Shown: positions 44,364 through 52,819 of the stretch, piece by piece
How the letters are laid out: the number at the start of each line of letters is the position of its first letter
How positions within the stretch are numbered: the first letter of the stretch is position 1
Assembly (NCBI GenBank): GCA_029265715.1
Contig: JAJUGZ010000004.1
Coordinates: 1-64,000 of the forward strand
DNA length: 64,000 nt
Source of the DNA: Bacteroidota bacterium
Lineage (GTDB): Bacteria > Bacteroidota > Bacteroidia > Bacteroidales > Prolixibacteraceae
Reading direction: 5' to 3'
Notes under the pieces: model-generated
The model's input: the letters and a program-made list of their open reading frames with translations, nothing else
Databases searched by the model: none
Told to the model about the DNA's origin: nothing
Translations under genes and position numbers: made by a program

Positions 44364-46640
44364 ATGAAAAATTCTGTTTACGAAGATTCTCTGAGGTACC
44401 ATGAGAAGGGGAGAGCCGGCAAAATAGAGGTGGTCCCGACTAAACCCCACGAAACCCAATACGATCTTTCGTTAGCTTATACTCCGGGAGTTGCCCAACC
44501 TTGTCGCGAAATAGAAACGAACCCGGAAGATGCGTACCGCTACACATCAAAAGGAAATTTGGTAGCTGTTGTTTCGAACGGAACGGCAGTACTGGGGCTG
44601 GGCGATATTGGCCCGTTGGCAGGGAAGCCGGTGATGGAAGGGAAAGGTATGCTTTTCAAGATTTTTGCCGATGTTGATGTGTTCGATATCGAGGTCGATC
44701 AGAAAGACCCGGATCAATTAATCGAGGTGGTAAGGGCCATCGCCCCAACTTTCGGCGGTATTAACCTGGAAGACATTAAAGCTCCGGAATGTTTTTATGT
44801 GGAAGAAAAACTGAAAGCGATGCTCGATATTCCTGTTTTCCATGACGACCAGCATGGAACAGCCATCATTTCCGGGGCCGGCCTGCTAAACGCTCTTGAA
44901 CTGGTTGGGAAAAAGATCGGAGAGATCCGGATAGTTATCTGCGGAGCAGGAGCTGCGGCCATATCGTGTGCCAAAATGTACGAAAAGCTGGGCGTGAAAA
45001 AGGAACACATGGTCATGTTCGACAGCAAGGGTGTTGTAGCCGTTAACCGGAGCGACCTGAACCCGGCTAAGCGGCAATTTGCCACACAAGAGCAGTATAC
45101 CTCGCTGGCCGACGCTTTGGTCGGCGCCGACATGTTTCTTGGGCTTTCGGTCGGGAAGCTGGTTACTCCGGATATGATCCGAACCATGGCTCCCAATCCG
45201 ATCGTGTTTGCCATGGCCAATCCGATCCCGGAAATTTCGTACGAAGAGGCAAGCAGTGCCCGCGATGATATCATTATGGCCACCGGGCGAAGCGACTATC
45301 CGAACCAGATCAATAATGTACTGGGCTTCCCGTTTATTTTTAGGGGAGCACTGGATGTGCGGGCCCGCGAGATTAATGAAGAGATGAAGATCGCTGCTGT
45401 TAAAGCGCTGGCAGCCCTGGCCAAGGAAGATGTCCCCGAGTTGGTAACAAAAGCTTATAACCTGAAGAATTTAGTGTTCGGGAAAGACTACATCATCCCG
45501 AAGCCTCTCGACCCGCGGTTAATTACAACCGTGGCCCCGGCAGTAGCCCGCGCTGCTATGGAATCGGCAGTAGCCCGTAAACCGATTGAGGATTGGGACG
45601 AATACGAACGGGAACTAAGTACCCGCTTAGGTTTCGAGAATAAGCTGATCATGACCATTTGTCAAAAAGCCAAGCAAAATCCGAAACGAGTAGTTTTTGC
45701 CGATGCCAATAATTTGAAAATACTCAAGGCGGCCCGGTTTGTGGCCGATCAGGGAATTGCCAGGCCCATTTTGCTTGGCAACCACCATGAAATTCAGAAA
45801 ATCCTGGAAGAAAGCAAACTTGATTTGGCAGACATTCCGGTTATCGATATCTATCACGATGTTTCGGACGAGAAACGGCATGTGTTTGCGGGCATCTTGT
45901 TCGAAAAGCGCCAGCGTAAAGGAATGGGGTTCGACGAAGCTTTGGAGAACATGTATAATCGCGATTACTTTGGATGTATGATGGTCGAAACCGGCGAAGC
46001 AGACGCGTTTATTTCGGGATTCGCCCGGAAATATGCCGATACCATTCGTCCGGCGCTCCAGGTTATTGGGACAAAGGAAGAATACCATCATATTGCCGGA
46101 ATGTATTTGATGCTGACCAAGAAGGGGCCACTGTTTCTGGCCGATACAACGGTCAATTCAGATCCGAGCCCTCAAGTTATTGCCGATACAACCGTGTTGG
46201 TAGCCAACGAAGTCAGACGGTTTAAGATTGAGCCCCGGATTGCGGTTTTGAGTTATTCCAATTTCGGAGCATTTAAAGGTAAGGGAAGTCCGGTCCGGGC
46301 GGGGGAAGCGGTAAAAATTCTTCATGAGAAATATCCGGATTTATTGGTCGATGGCGAGATGCAGGCCAATTATGCCCTGAATGGTGCCTTGCGGTATAAA
46401 AAATTTCCGTTCACAAAATTAAAAGACATGGATGCCAATGTGCTGATTTTCCCGAACCTGAGCTCAGGAAATATTCTGTATAAAGTGCTTCAGGAATTGG
46501 GTATGGCCAAAGCAGTTGGCCCCATTTTGCTGGGCATGAAAAAACCAATCCATGTTTTGCAAATGGAAAGTTCGGTGCGCGAAATTGTGAACCTGGTGGC
46601 TATTGCAGTTGTCGATGCCCAGGAGGCCGAAGAAATATAG
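44364..46640 (+). CDS. maeB: NADP-dependent malic enzyme with phosphotransacetylase-like domain
   Basis: This 758-residue cytosolic enzyme decarboxylates malate to pyruvate. Residues 1-about 430 carry the malic-enzyme domain, with [32 protein letters not shown] (catalytic Lys), DDQHGTA and the nucleotide loop [19 protein letters not shown]. The remainder is a phosphate acetyl/butyryl transferase-like domain ([15 protein letters not shown] ... [15 protein letters not shown]). The frame could begin at 44262, but ATG 44364 gives [20 protein letters not shown], the normal N-terminus, and the usual length. Confidence 0.94.
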   Translation: MKNSVYEDSLRYHEKGRAGKIEVVPTKPHETQYDLSLAYTPGVAQPCREIETNPEDAYRYTSKGNLVAVVSNGTAVLGLGDIGPLAGKPVMEGKGMLFKIFADVDVFDIEVDQKDPDQLIEVVRAIAPTFGGINLEDIKAPECFYVEEKLKAMLDIPVFHDDQHGTAIISGAGLLNALELVGKKIGEIRIVICGAGAAAISCAKMYEKLGVKKEHMVMFDSKGVVAVNRSDLNPAKRQFATQEQYTSLADALVGADMFLGLSVGKLVTPDMIRTMAPNPIVFAMANPIPEISYEEASSARDDIIMATGRSDYPNQINNVLGFPFIFRGALDVRAREINEEMKIAAVKALAALAKEDVPELVTKAYNLKNLVFGKDYIIPKPLDPRLITTVAPAVARAAMESAVARKPIEDWDEYERELSTRLGFENKLIMTICQKAKQNPKRVVFADANNLKILKAARFVADQGIARPILLGNHHEIQKILEESKLDLADIPVIDIYHDVSDEKRHVFAGILFEKRQRKGMGFDEALENMYNRDYFGCMMVETGEADAFISGFARKYADTIRPALQVIGTKEEYHHIAGMYLMLTKKGPLFLADTTVNSDPSPQVIADTTVLVANEVRRFKIEPRIAVLSYSNFGAFKGKGSPVRAGEAVKILHEKYPDLLVDGEMQANYALNGALRYKKFPFTKLKDMDANVLIFPNLSSGNILYKVLQELGMAKAVGPILLGMKKPIHVLQMESSVREIVNLVAIAVVDAQEAEEI

Positions 46641-46693
46641 CTTTCTGGCCGGGTTTCGATACTTATTCTGGAGAAATATCCCTCGAAAAAATG

Positions 46694-46722
46694 GGGCTGT
46701 TGGCTTAGCCCTGTTTTTTTTT
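46694..46722 (+). terminator. Terminator of the malic enzyme gene
   Basis: GGGCT (46694-46698) pairs with AGCCC (46707-46711), followed by TG and a run of nine T residues. The stem is short but the T-run is strong. Confidence 0.7.
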
Positions 46723-46749
46723 GTTCTTTTGTGCTGCTAAAATTTAACT

Positions 46750-47487
46750 ATGCGAACAATATTGAGCTATCTGCTGACTCCGGTCTATTTATTTCTATTC
46801 GGGTTCTATTTGCTGGTATTCCATCCGGTACAGGTTTTTGCCCGGTTGGTTTTCGGAAATCCGGCCCGGAAAAAAACAGTCGATGTACTGAATTACCTCT
46901 TGCTTTACAGCCTTCGTATTTTAGGGGCCCGGATCACGTTCTCCGGATTTGAAAAAATTCCGGAAGGGCGTCCGCTCATCATTGTCGCCAATCACCAAAG
47001 TACCTTCGATATCCCTCCGGTAGTGTGGGGATTCCGGAAATTCAACCCGTGCTTTATCTCGAAAATGGAACTGGGCAAAAACATTCCAAGTATTTCGTAT
47101 AATCTGCGTTATGGCGGGTCGGCACTGATCGACCGGAAAAACCCGCGCCAGTCGATCCGCGAAATCAGCAAAGTAGGGCAGATGATCGAAAAAGACACAC
47201 GTTCGGTTTGCATTTTTCCGGAGGGAACCCGCAGCAAAACCGGGAAAGTCAGGTCGTTTCAATCTGCTGGTATTTTGGGGTTGTTAAAAACAGCTCCGTC
47301 GGCGCTGGTTGTACCGTTTGTCATCGACGGTAACCGGCAACTGATGGCAAAGGGCTACTTCCCGTTGCAATTCGGGCTTCATTTAACATACACGGTTCTC
47401 GATCCGATTGAGCCCAACGGGAAGGATGGAAAAGAAATTACAGAAATGGCCGAGCTGGCAATAAAAAAGTATCTGGGGCAGGCTTAA
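46750..47487 (+). CDS. plsC: 1-acyl-sn-glycerol-3-phosphate acyltransferase
   Basis: This 245-residue membrane-bound enzyme adds the second acyl chain to make phosphatidic acid. An N-terminal hydrophobic segment precedes the acyltransferase motif NHQSTFD (HxxxxD), and FPEGTRSKTG is the second conserved block. Motif III/IV region GSALIDRKNPRQS is also visible. ATG 46750 follows the malic-enzyme terminator. It ends in a strong terminator, so it is monocistronic. Confidence 0.93.
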   Translation: MRTILSYLLTPVYLFLFGFYLLVFHPVQVFARLVFGNPARKKTVDVLNYLLLYSLRILGARITFSGFEKIPEGRPLIIVANHQSTFDIPPVVWGFRKFNPCFISKMELGKNIPSISYNLRYGGSALIDRKNPRQSIREISKVGQMIEKDTRSVCIFPEGTRSKTGKVRSFQSAGILGLLKTAPSALVVPFVIDGNRQLMAKGYFPLQFGLHLTYTVLDPIEPNGKDGKEITEMAELAIKKYLGQA

Positions 47488-47508
47488 CCCGGGAATACCC
47501 TCAAAACG

Positions 47509-47543
47509 AAAGGGCGACTGGAAAACCACACCTGTCGCCCTTT
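47509..47543 (+). terminator. Terminator of plsC
   Basis: AAAGGGCGAC (47509-47518) pairs exactly with GTCGCCCTTT (47534-47543), followed by TTG. The loop is 15 bases. Confidence 0.8.
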
Positions 47544-47599
47544 TTGCTTCTGATACTGTTTAATTATTTCGATGGAGAAACGATATTGTAAACGATAAT

Positions 47600-47781
47600 G
47601 AGATAGCCTAAAAACCGGAGCGTATACTCCAACCGAGAATGTACAAATGGCTATTCGCTTCGCGGATTTCACTGCGTGGATCTTTGCTGCGCTCCGATTC
47701 GCAAGCTCAATTCCATCCCGGTGCGAATTTTATGTTACGAAAATTGTACAAACCAACATTGAAAATTTATACGGATGAAAC
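47600..47781. repeat. Dispersed palindromic repeat, copy E, interrupted
   Basis: GAGATAGCCTAAAAACCGGA opens the copy and AATGTACAAATGGCTATT is its right core. The copy is then interrupted by 57 bp, after which CCATCCCGGTG and the tail TTACGAAAATTGTACAAACC, TTGAAAATTTATACGGATGA continue. Its end adjoins the stop codon of the 47781 gene. Confidence 0.75.
47656..47712. mobile_element. 57-bp GC-rich insert inside repeat copy E
   Basis: Compared with copies B and C, which read CTATTCCAT, this copy reads CTATT, 57 extra bases, then CCAT. The insert begins CGCTTCGCGGATTTCACTGC and ends GATTCGCAAGCTCAATT; its ends can form an imperfect hairpin, and ATT flanks it on both sides as a possible 3-bp target duplication. 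It encodes nothing. Confidence 0.55.
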
Positions 47782-48584
47782 TAATTTTCGTCTTTCACTT
47801 CAGATTCTTCTTCGATTTTTTTACTGCTTTTATTGTCAGGATGGTGTAAATCTTTGTGAACCTGCCGCTCGATCTGTCTCATGTGTGGTATCCCGGAGGG
47901 GATTGGGAAATCGGCAGAGTCAAAGTTAAAATTGACATTCATATCTTCGTTAGCCCGGTCTGATTTCTTTCGGATGATCTCGATCTTTTCGCGGCCACCG
48001 CTCAGATCTTTCTTTTTGAATGAAATCACATTCGGGGAATTCAGATCGATCACATTCCCTTTGTGAATCATCTTCACGCGAGGAACAGATGGAACAGGCG
48101 GTACCGGAGGAACACCTGGCATATTTTTCATTTTCGGCCCCCGAAAAACAAACACATCTTCGTCGCCGCCATTCCCTTTAAACCTTCTCACCATCATGTG
48201 CCGATACGTTGAGTCTCCTTCAGCTTTATCTTCGTCGAAAAACATGAAATGATCGCCGCCTTTATCGTTCCACATCAGGTGTTTCGGTCCCTCGCTCATA
48301 AACATCATCTCGTCGGCCATTTCTTCAAAGTCTTCGGGCATAGGTCTAAAATCCATCTCCCAGTCCGGGGCATTTAGCGTATCTCCTTGACAAACAAATG
48401 GTTTGTTGTCGGCAACCACGGTGTCCAACTCGGCTTTTTGGCCATCGACAATTTTGACCATTTTAATGCGACGTTTTTGCTCTTTTGTTGCCGGCAGGTC
48501 ACCGGGACGGCTGCTTGTTGTAAACGATGATAAAATCAAAACTCCCATGCTGAGTAACCCTGCATTTAAAATTGTTCGTTTCAT
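47781..48584 (-). CDS. Met/Pro-rich secreted protein of unknown function
   Basis: I do not recognise this 267-residue protein. It has a signal peptide-like N-terminus (TILNAGLLSMGVLILSSF), an acidic Met- and Phe-rich middle (EEMADEMMFMSEGPKHLM), a proline-valine linker (GVPPVPPVPSVPRV) and a charged tail. No enzyme motif is seen; the Met/His/Asp content could suit metal binding (speculation). The longest frame starts upstream, but ATG 48584 precedes the signal peptide. It lies divergent from the kinase/regulator pair across the operator at 48646-48687, so it is a likely regulon member. Confidence 0.7.
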   Translation of the reverse strand: MKRTILNAGLLSMGVLILSSFTTSSRPGDLPATKEQKRRIKMVKIVDGQKAELDTVVADNKPFVCQGDTLNAPDWEMDFRPMPEDFEEMADEMMFMSEGPKHLMWNDKGGDHFMFFDEDKAEGDSTYRHMMVRRFKGNGGDEDVFVFRGPKMKNMPGVPPVPPVPSVPRVKMIHKGNVIDLNSPNVISFKKKDLSGGREKIEIIRKKSDRANEDMNVNFNFDSADFPIPSGIPHMRQIERQVHKDLHHPDNKSSKKIEEESEVKDEN

Positions 48585-48614
48585 ATTTGTATCTTTTTGG
48601 ATGATTTCTGTAAG

Positions 48615-48622
48615 CAAAGATA
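48615..48622 (-). promoter_or_regulatory. -7 box TATCTTTG for the secreted protein gene
   Basis: Minus-strand match to TAnnTTTG, 31 bp upstream of ATG 48584 and 23 bp from the operator edge. Confidence 0.6.
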
Positions 48623-48645
48623 CGCCACCCGCTATCAAACAATGA

Positions 48646-48687
48646 GTTAACGGCGACTTAAAACCTGTTAACGAAAAGTTAAAATCC
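48646..48687. promoter_or_regulatory. Four tandem GTTAA-like half-sites (candidate response-regulator operator)
   Basis: Two 21-bp units, GTTAACGGCGACTTAAAACC (plus T) and GTTAACGAAAAGTTAAAATC (plus C), agree at 15 of 21 positions. Half-sites GTTAAC, CTTAAA, GTTAAC, GTTAAA begin at 48646, 48657, 48667 and 48678, spaced 11, 10 and 11 bp, the spacing of OmpR/PhoB-type direct-repeat sites. The block is 23 bp from the minus -7 box and 22 bp from the plus -7 box. Confidence 0.6.
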
Positions 48688-48709
48688 GGAACGCTCGCAT
48701 TTTTCTACT

Positions 48710-48717
48710 TATATTTG
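48710..48717 (+). promoter_or_regulatory. -7 box TATATTTG for the sensor kinase gene
   Basis: Perfect TAnnTTTG match 42 bp before the GTG start and 22 bp downstream of the operator block. Confidence 0.65.
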
Positions 48718-48758
48718 AATCCGGAACAATCAGATAAAACTTAAAAGAAAACTTCGCA

Positions 48759-50429
48759 GTGAATAAGCGGATCGTCACCGGCTTAATTATCCTGATGGGC
48801 ATCTCTATCCTGGGAATTGTAATCATCCAGCTGGTCTGGATGAACAATGCCATTCGGTTGCGGAACGAGTTGTTCGACCGAAGCGTTAACGAAGCGCTGG
48901 CCCAAACATCGCGCAGGCTCGAAACCATGGAGGATTTCCGGATTATCAATCATTTTGCCTTTGGCGATTCGGTTCAGTGGCACGAGCTTCCGCCTATTCC
49001 TCCTCCTGTTCCGCAACGGATTAAATTTTTCCCCAAAGGCAAGCCAGGTGACATAAAAAGAATGCTAACAGGTAAAGGCCGTCAAATTACGCAGATAACG
49101 GTCCGGTCTGATGGTAAAAAGAAAAGTGGCAAATTCTGGTTCGATTCTGATAGCGACAGTCTGCAGAACATCCAGATCAATAATACCCATTTCGCATTTG
49201 TTAATGCCGACAGCCTGGCACACCGGCTCGATTCGATCTATACCCATTCACTGGGGCAAATTGATTCGCTCATGGAAATTTCCAGCACATTTGAGTTCGA
49301 AGCTCCCGATGTCAGACGCCGCATCGAAATGAAATCGCACAACTTGAAGAAAATAGCCAGCAAGGTAGTTACCGAACTTAAAGCGCAGGAGCGGAAGCCA
49401 ATCCCTCCCGAACGGATTCAGGCAATACTTCAGCACGAACTATCCAATCGAGACATCCCAGTCGCGTTCGAGTTTGGTGTTGTGAGCGATTCAGTCCAGT
49501 CAAGTCGGTCAGCCGAAGCCGATTCGTTGTTGCTTGCAACCAGTCCCTACCAGGTAAACCTTTTCCCGAACGATATTTTCCAGAAAGACATTCGCCTTTC
49601 GGTTTATTTTCCAGGCAAAGAAATGTTCATTTATAGAACGGTCAGCTGGCTGCTTCTGGCTTCGTTGCTTTTTTCGGTCATCATGCTGGTCACGTTTGCG
49701 CTCAGTATTTATTTTATCCTGAGGCAAAAGAAAATCTCCGAGATGAAATCGGATTTTATCAACAACATGACACACGAATTTAAAACACCGATTGCCACCA
49801 TTTCGGTCGCGGCCGATTCGATTGCCAATCCGAAAGTAATCGGGAACCCGGAGCGTATCCGCTATTTTTCGGAGATGATCAAGAAAGAAAATACCCGGAT
49901 GAACCGCCAGGTTGAAGACATTCTGACCATCGCCCGGCTCGACAAAAAAGAGTTCGAATTCAAGTGGGAAGCTGTCAACCTTCACGATCTGATCAACGAT
50001 GTGATTGAAAGTATTGCCTTGCAGGTTGAGAAAAAAGGCGGCAGAATTGAAACAGGATTCGACGCACAAAACCCGGTGGTTACCAGCGACCGTATCCATT
50101 GTGCCAATGTGGTTTATAATCTGATCGACAATGCCAATAAATATTCGGCGGATGCCCCTGAAATCAAGATCTTGACAAGAAATACCCATCGCGGCATTTT
50201 GTTCTCGGTTGAAGATAACGGCATCGGGATGAGCAAAGCCGTGCAAAGCCGCATTTTCGAGCGCTTTTACCGGCAAACCAGCGGGAACATCCACAACGTG
50301 AAAGGGTTCGGGCTGGGACTCAGCTATGTGAAAGCCGTTGTCGAAGCCAATCACGGACAAATAACCGTACACAGTGAACCGGGAAAAGGCAGCCGGTTCG
50401 ATGTTTTTATCCCTTTTATACGCGAATAA
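48759..50429 (+). CDS. Sensor histidine kinase, RprX-like
   Basis: This 556-residue inner-membrane kinase has an N-terminal membrane helix (VTGLIILMGISILGIVIIQLVW), a periplasmic domain of about 260 residues with a Pro-rich patch (LPPIPPPVPQRIKFF), a second helix (about 290-320) and the kinase core. The phospho-acceptor is His339 in INNMTHEFKTPIATIS; ATPase boxes are NLIDNANKYS, VEDNGIGM and GFGLGLSYVK. Translation starts at GTG 48759. The regulator gene starts 4 bases after its stop. The pair resembles Bacteroides RprX/RprY in length and order. Signal unknown. Confidence 0.88.
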   Translation: MNKRIVTGLIILMGISILGIVIIQLVWMNNAIRLRNELFDRSVNEALAQTSRRLETMEDFRIINHFAFGDSVQWHELPPIPPPVPQRIKFFPKGKPGDIKRMLTGKGRQITQITVRSDGKKKSGKFWFDSDSDSLQNIQINNTHFAFVNADSLAHRLDSIYTHSLGQIDSLMEISSTFEFEAPDVRRRIEMKSHNLKKIASKVVTELKAQERKPIPPERIQAILQHELSNRDIPVAFEFGVVSDSVQSSRSAEADSLLLATSPYQVNLFPNDIFQKDIRLSVYFPGKEMFIYRTVSWLLLASLLFSVIMLVTFALSIYFILRQKKISEMKSDFINNMTHEFKTPIATISVAADSIANPKVIGNPERIRYFSEMIKKENTRMNRQVEDILTIARLDKKEFEFKWEAVNLHDLINDVIESIALQVEKKGGRIETGFDAQNPVVTSDRIHCANVVYNLIDNANKYSADAPEIKILTRNTHRGILFSVEDNGIGMSKAVQSRIFERFYRQTSGNIHNVKGFGLGLSYVKAVVEANHGQITVHSEPGKGSRFDVFIPFIRE

Positions 50430-50432
50430 CTT

Positions 50433-51131
50433 ATGGACGAAAAAGAACATATTTTTTTGCTGGAAGACGACCTCAGTTTCGGAGCCGTCCTGAAGTCTTA
50501 TCTTGAAATTAATGATTTCAGGGTAACCTGGGTCGACGACGGGAAACTGGCCATCGACCGCTTCCGGAATGGCAGTTTCAGCATCTGCATATTAGATGTC
50601 ATGCTGCCCAACGTCGATGGGTTTACCGTCGGGACTGAAATCCGGCAAATGGACCGCAGTATCCCGATTTTGTTCCTGACAGCCAAAAGCATGCGCGAAG
50701 ATGTTCTGAAAGGGTATCAACTCGGCGCCGACGATTACATCACCAAGCCGTTCGATACCGAAGTGCTGATTTTTAAGCTGAAAGCTATCCTGAAACGCCA
50801 TAACGGATCGACAGTAAAAAACGACGATATGTTTAGCATCGGGTCTTTCGTTTTCGACTATAAGCTGCGAACCATCGAGCGCGAAAGCTGGCAGCAAAAA
50901 CTTTCGCCCAAAGAGGCCGAACTGCTGAAAATGCTTTGCGAAAATCAAAACGAGCTCCTCCCACGCGAAGCTGCCCTAAAAAAAATTTGGGGAGACGATG
51001 GCTATTTCACAGCCCGGAGCATGGATGTTTACATTACCAAACTCCGGAAATTTTTCTCCGGCGACCCGTCCATCGAGATTAAAAACATTCACGGCAGCGG
51101 CTTCCTGCTCGAAGTAAAAAAAATGCAGTAG
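50433..51131 (+). CDS. OmpR-family response regulator, RprY-like
   Basis: This 232-residue regulator has a receiver domain (acidic pocket LLEDD, phospho-acceptor Asp55 in CILDVMLPNVDG, Thr in FLTAKS, Lys in ITKPF) and a C-terminal winged helix (SIGSFVFDYKLRTIER to GSGFLLEVKK) of OmpR/PhoB type. Such regulators bind direct repeats spaced about 10-11 bp, which matches the block at 48646-48687. It is co-transcribed with the kinase. In Bacteroides the homologous pair affects antibiotic and stress responses, but the target genes here are unknown. Confidence 0.92.
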   Translation: MDEKEHIFLLEDDLSFGAVLKSYLEINDFRVTWVDDGKLAIDRFRNGSFSICILDVMLPNVDGFTVGTEIRQMDRSIPILFLTAKSMREDVLKGYQLGADDYITKPFDTEVLIFKLKAILKRHNGSTVKNDDMFSIGSFVFDYKLRTIERESWQQKLSPKEAELLKMLCENQNELLPREAALKKIWGDDGYFTARSMDVYITKLRKFFSGDPSIEIKNIHGSGFLLEVKKMQ

Positions 51132-51411
51132 TGGGACATGAGTAACGAGTAGCGAGAAATTGATGAATTGGAGGAATGATGGATGGAATGGTAAACTGGC
51201 ATGGTGGGGAGATAGGAAATAGTCGTGAGACGTGAGTAGCGTAACCCAAAATTAGCCATTGACCATTTATTATTTATCATTGGACATTCCAAATCCGGCA
51301 TTCGAGATTAGAAACTTTTTTTGATACTTAAGATTAGCCGCCTGATTCCCACAATAAATGATCATCTGTGAATGTTAGTGGTTTTTGCACAGATACTTAG
51401 GCGCTTTTCGG

Positions 51412-52191
51412 TTAGATAATCCCGAAGTGCCACAACGACAAAAACAAGACCCCGATTGCAATGCGGTACCAGCCAAAGTGCACAAAACCATATTTCTCGA
51501 TAATCAGGAGAAAGACTTTAACCGCGCCCCAGGCCGAAATAAAGGCAACAATTAAACCCCAAAATAATAAGACAAGCTCGTGGTGGCTGAAGTTAAACGG
51601 TGTTTTGTAAATGTCGTAACCCGCTGCGGCAAACATGGTTGGAACGGCCAGCAAAAACGAAAACTCGGTGGCTTGCTTTTTATTCAGGCCGTTGAAAACA
51701 CCCCCGACAATCGTTGCCCCGGCCCGCGAAACGCCAGGGATCATCGACACACATTGCGCCAGGCCGATAAAAAAAGCATTCCGTTCCGAAATATCTTCCA
51801 CTTCGGAATATTTTGAGACCTGTCCGTTTACTCTTCGATCGATCAAAATCAGGATGATCCCGCCGACAATTAATGAAACTGAAACGATAACCGAATTAAA
51901 AAGAACGTCTTTGATGAATTTATATGCAAATAGTCCAACGACTGCCGTCGGGACAAAAGCCACCAGAATCTTGCGGTACATTTTAAAGTTCCGGATAAAC
52001 CGTTTGGCGTAAATCATCACAATGGCCAGGATAGCACCTAACTGAATGGATATTTCAAACGTCTTTACAAAGCTGTCGTTTTCAAGGCCGAATGCCGCCG
52101 AGGTCAAAATCATGTGGCCGGTCGACGAAACGGGCAAAAACTCGGTAAGCCCTTCAACAATAGCAATGATAATAGCTTCCAGAATAGTCAT
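51412..52191 (-). CDS. uppP: Undecaprenyl-diphosphatase UppP (BacA)
   Basis: This 259-residue inner-membrane phosphatase recycles undecaprenyl pyrophosphate for cell-wall lipid carriers and can confer bacitracin tolerance. Family motifs are AIVEGLTEFLPVSSTGHMIL (Glu-rich motif and SSTGH) near the start and PGVSRAGATIVGGVFNGL in the middle. It has about eight membrane segments. ATG 52191. The 280-bp spacer before it (51132-51411) holds only low-complexity GAGTAACGAGTAGCGAG-like sequence. Confidence 0.94.
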   Translation of the reverse strand: MTILEAIIIAIVEGLTEFLPVSSTGHMILTSAAFGLENDSFVKTFEISIQLGAILAIVMIYAKRFIRNFKMYRKILVAFVPTAVVGLFAYKFIKDVLFNSVIVSVSLIVGGIILILIDRRVNGQVSKYSEVEDISERNAFFIGLAQCVSMIPGVSRAGATIVGGVFNGLNKKQATEFSFLLAVPTMFAAAGYDIYKTPFNFSHHELVLLFWGLIVAFISAWGAVKVFLLIIEKYGFVHFGWYRIAIGVLFLSLWHFGII

Positions 52192-52331
52192 AAATCGAAT
52201 TCAATTTTTAATGTGCGAAAGCTTTGCGGTCGATTGGATGTTGCCACTTTCACACCGGGTGAAATTTGAGTCGGCAAGTAAATCATTTTATATGATAAAT
52301 CAATTATTCTTTAGTTACGAATTTGTAAAAA

Positions 52332-52681
52332 TCAGAATTTATTTGGGATTTTATCTCCTCCCGGCAACTTAGCCTGTAGCAGTTCTTCAAAATCTGCGCT
52401 TTTAACAAATGCTTGTTTCTTGTTATACATCGTTCGATTCACGAAACCGCCCTTCATTATGTCTGTCTTCAAGCGGATTCTGGGTAATTGACTGATGCAC
52501 CTCCAGTAGTTTTTCAGGGCTCAGTTTTTCTTCTTTGTTTTCAGTAATGTGTTTTATTGCCAGGTAGTTATTTAAAAAGTCATTTGTTCTGACTTACTCC
52601 GGAGTTTCTCATTTCATGTTGAATCAGTTGAAATATTTCAGGCAAACGTTTCCCTTGCCGTTTGGGTGTTTCTTCAACCAT
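52332..52681 (-). pseudogene. Decayed Fic family protein (N-terminal part only)
   Basis: The 628-bp gap 52192-52819 contains a broken minus-strand gene. ATG 52681, with AGGAG upstream, opens a frame that stops after 33 codons (52580). A second frame (52578 to a stop at 52423) reads FLNNYLAIKHITENKEEKLS, then LLEVHQSITQNPLEDRHNEG and GRFRESNDV, which is the start of a Fic domain (leader helix and the GRFR block). A third frame (52430-52332) may continue it with KKQAFVKSADFEELLQAKLP. The catalytic HPFxxGNGR loop is absent. Frameshifts and truncation make it non-functional. The rest of the gap, 52192-52331 and 52682-52799, shows nothing. Confidence 0.65.
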
Positions 52682-52799
52682 TTTAAAAATCTCCTAATTT
52701 TTGAATAATTTGGAATTTTTTGGAATAAGATTTTCTCGCAAGCCCTGACCAATCTTGAAAAAATCGGATATTCAAAAAACAATCCCGCCGGTTTATATT

Positions 52800-52807
52800 T
52801 ACCTTTG
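52800..52807 (+). promoter_or_regulatory. -7 box TACCTTTG for mfd
   Basis: Matches TAnnTTTG and overlaps the TTG (52805) that begins the longest frame, so translation must start downstream, at GTG 52820 or TTG 52826, on a nearly leaderless message. Confidence 0.55.
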
Positions 52808-52819
52808 CAGGCAAATTTT

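Noticed and set aside
47639-47929. 96-codon plus-strand frame over repeat copy E
   Set aside because: It spans the dispersed repeat, its 57-bp insert and the antisense strand of the secreted-protein gene, so it is not a credible gene.
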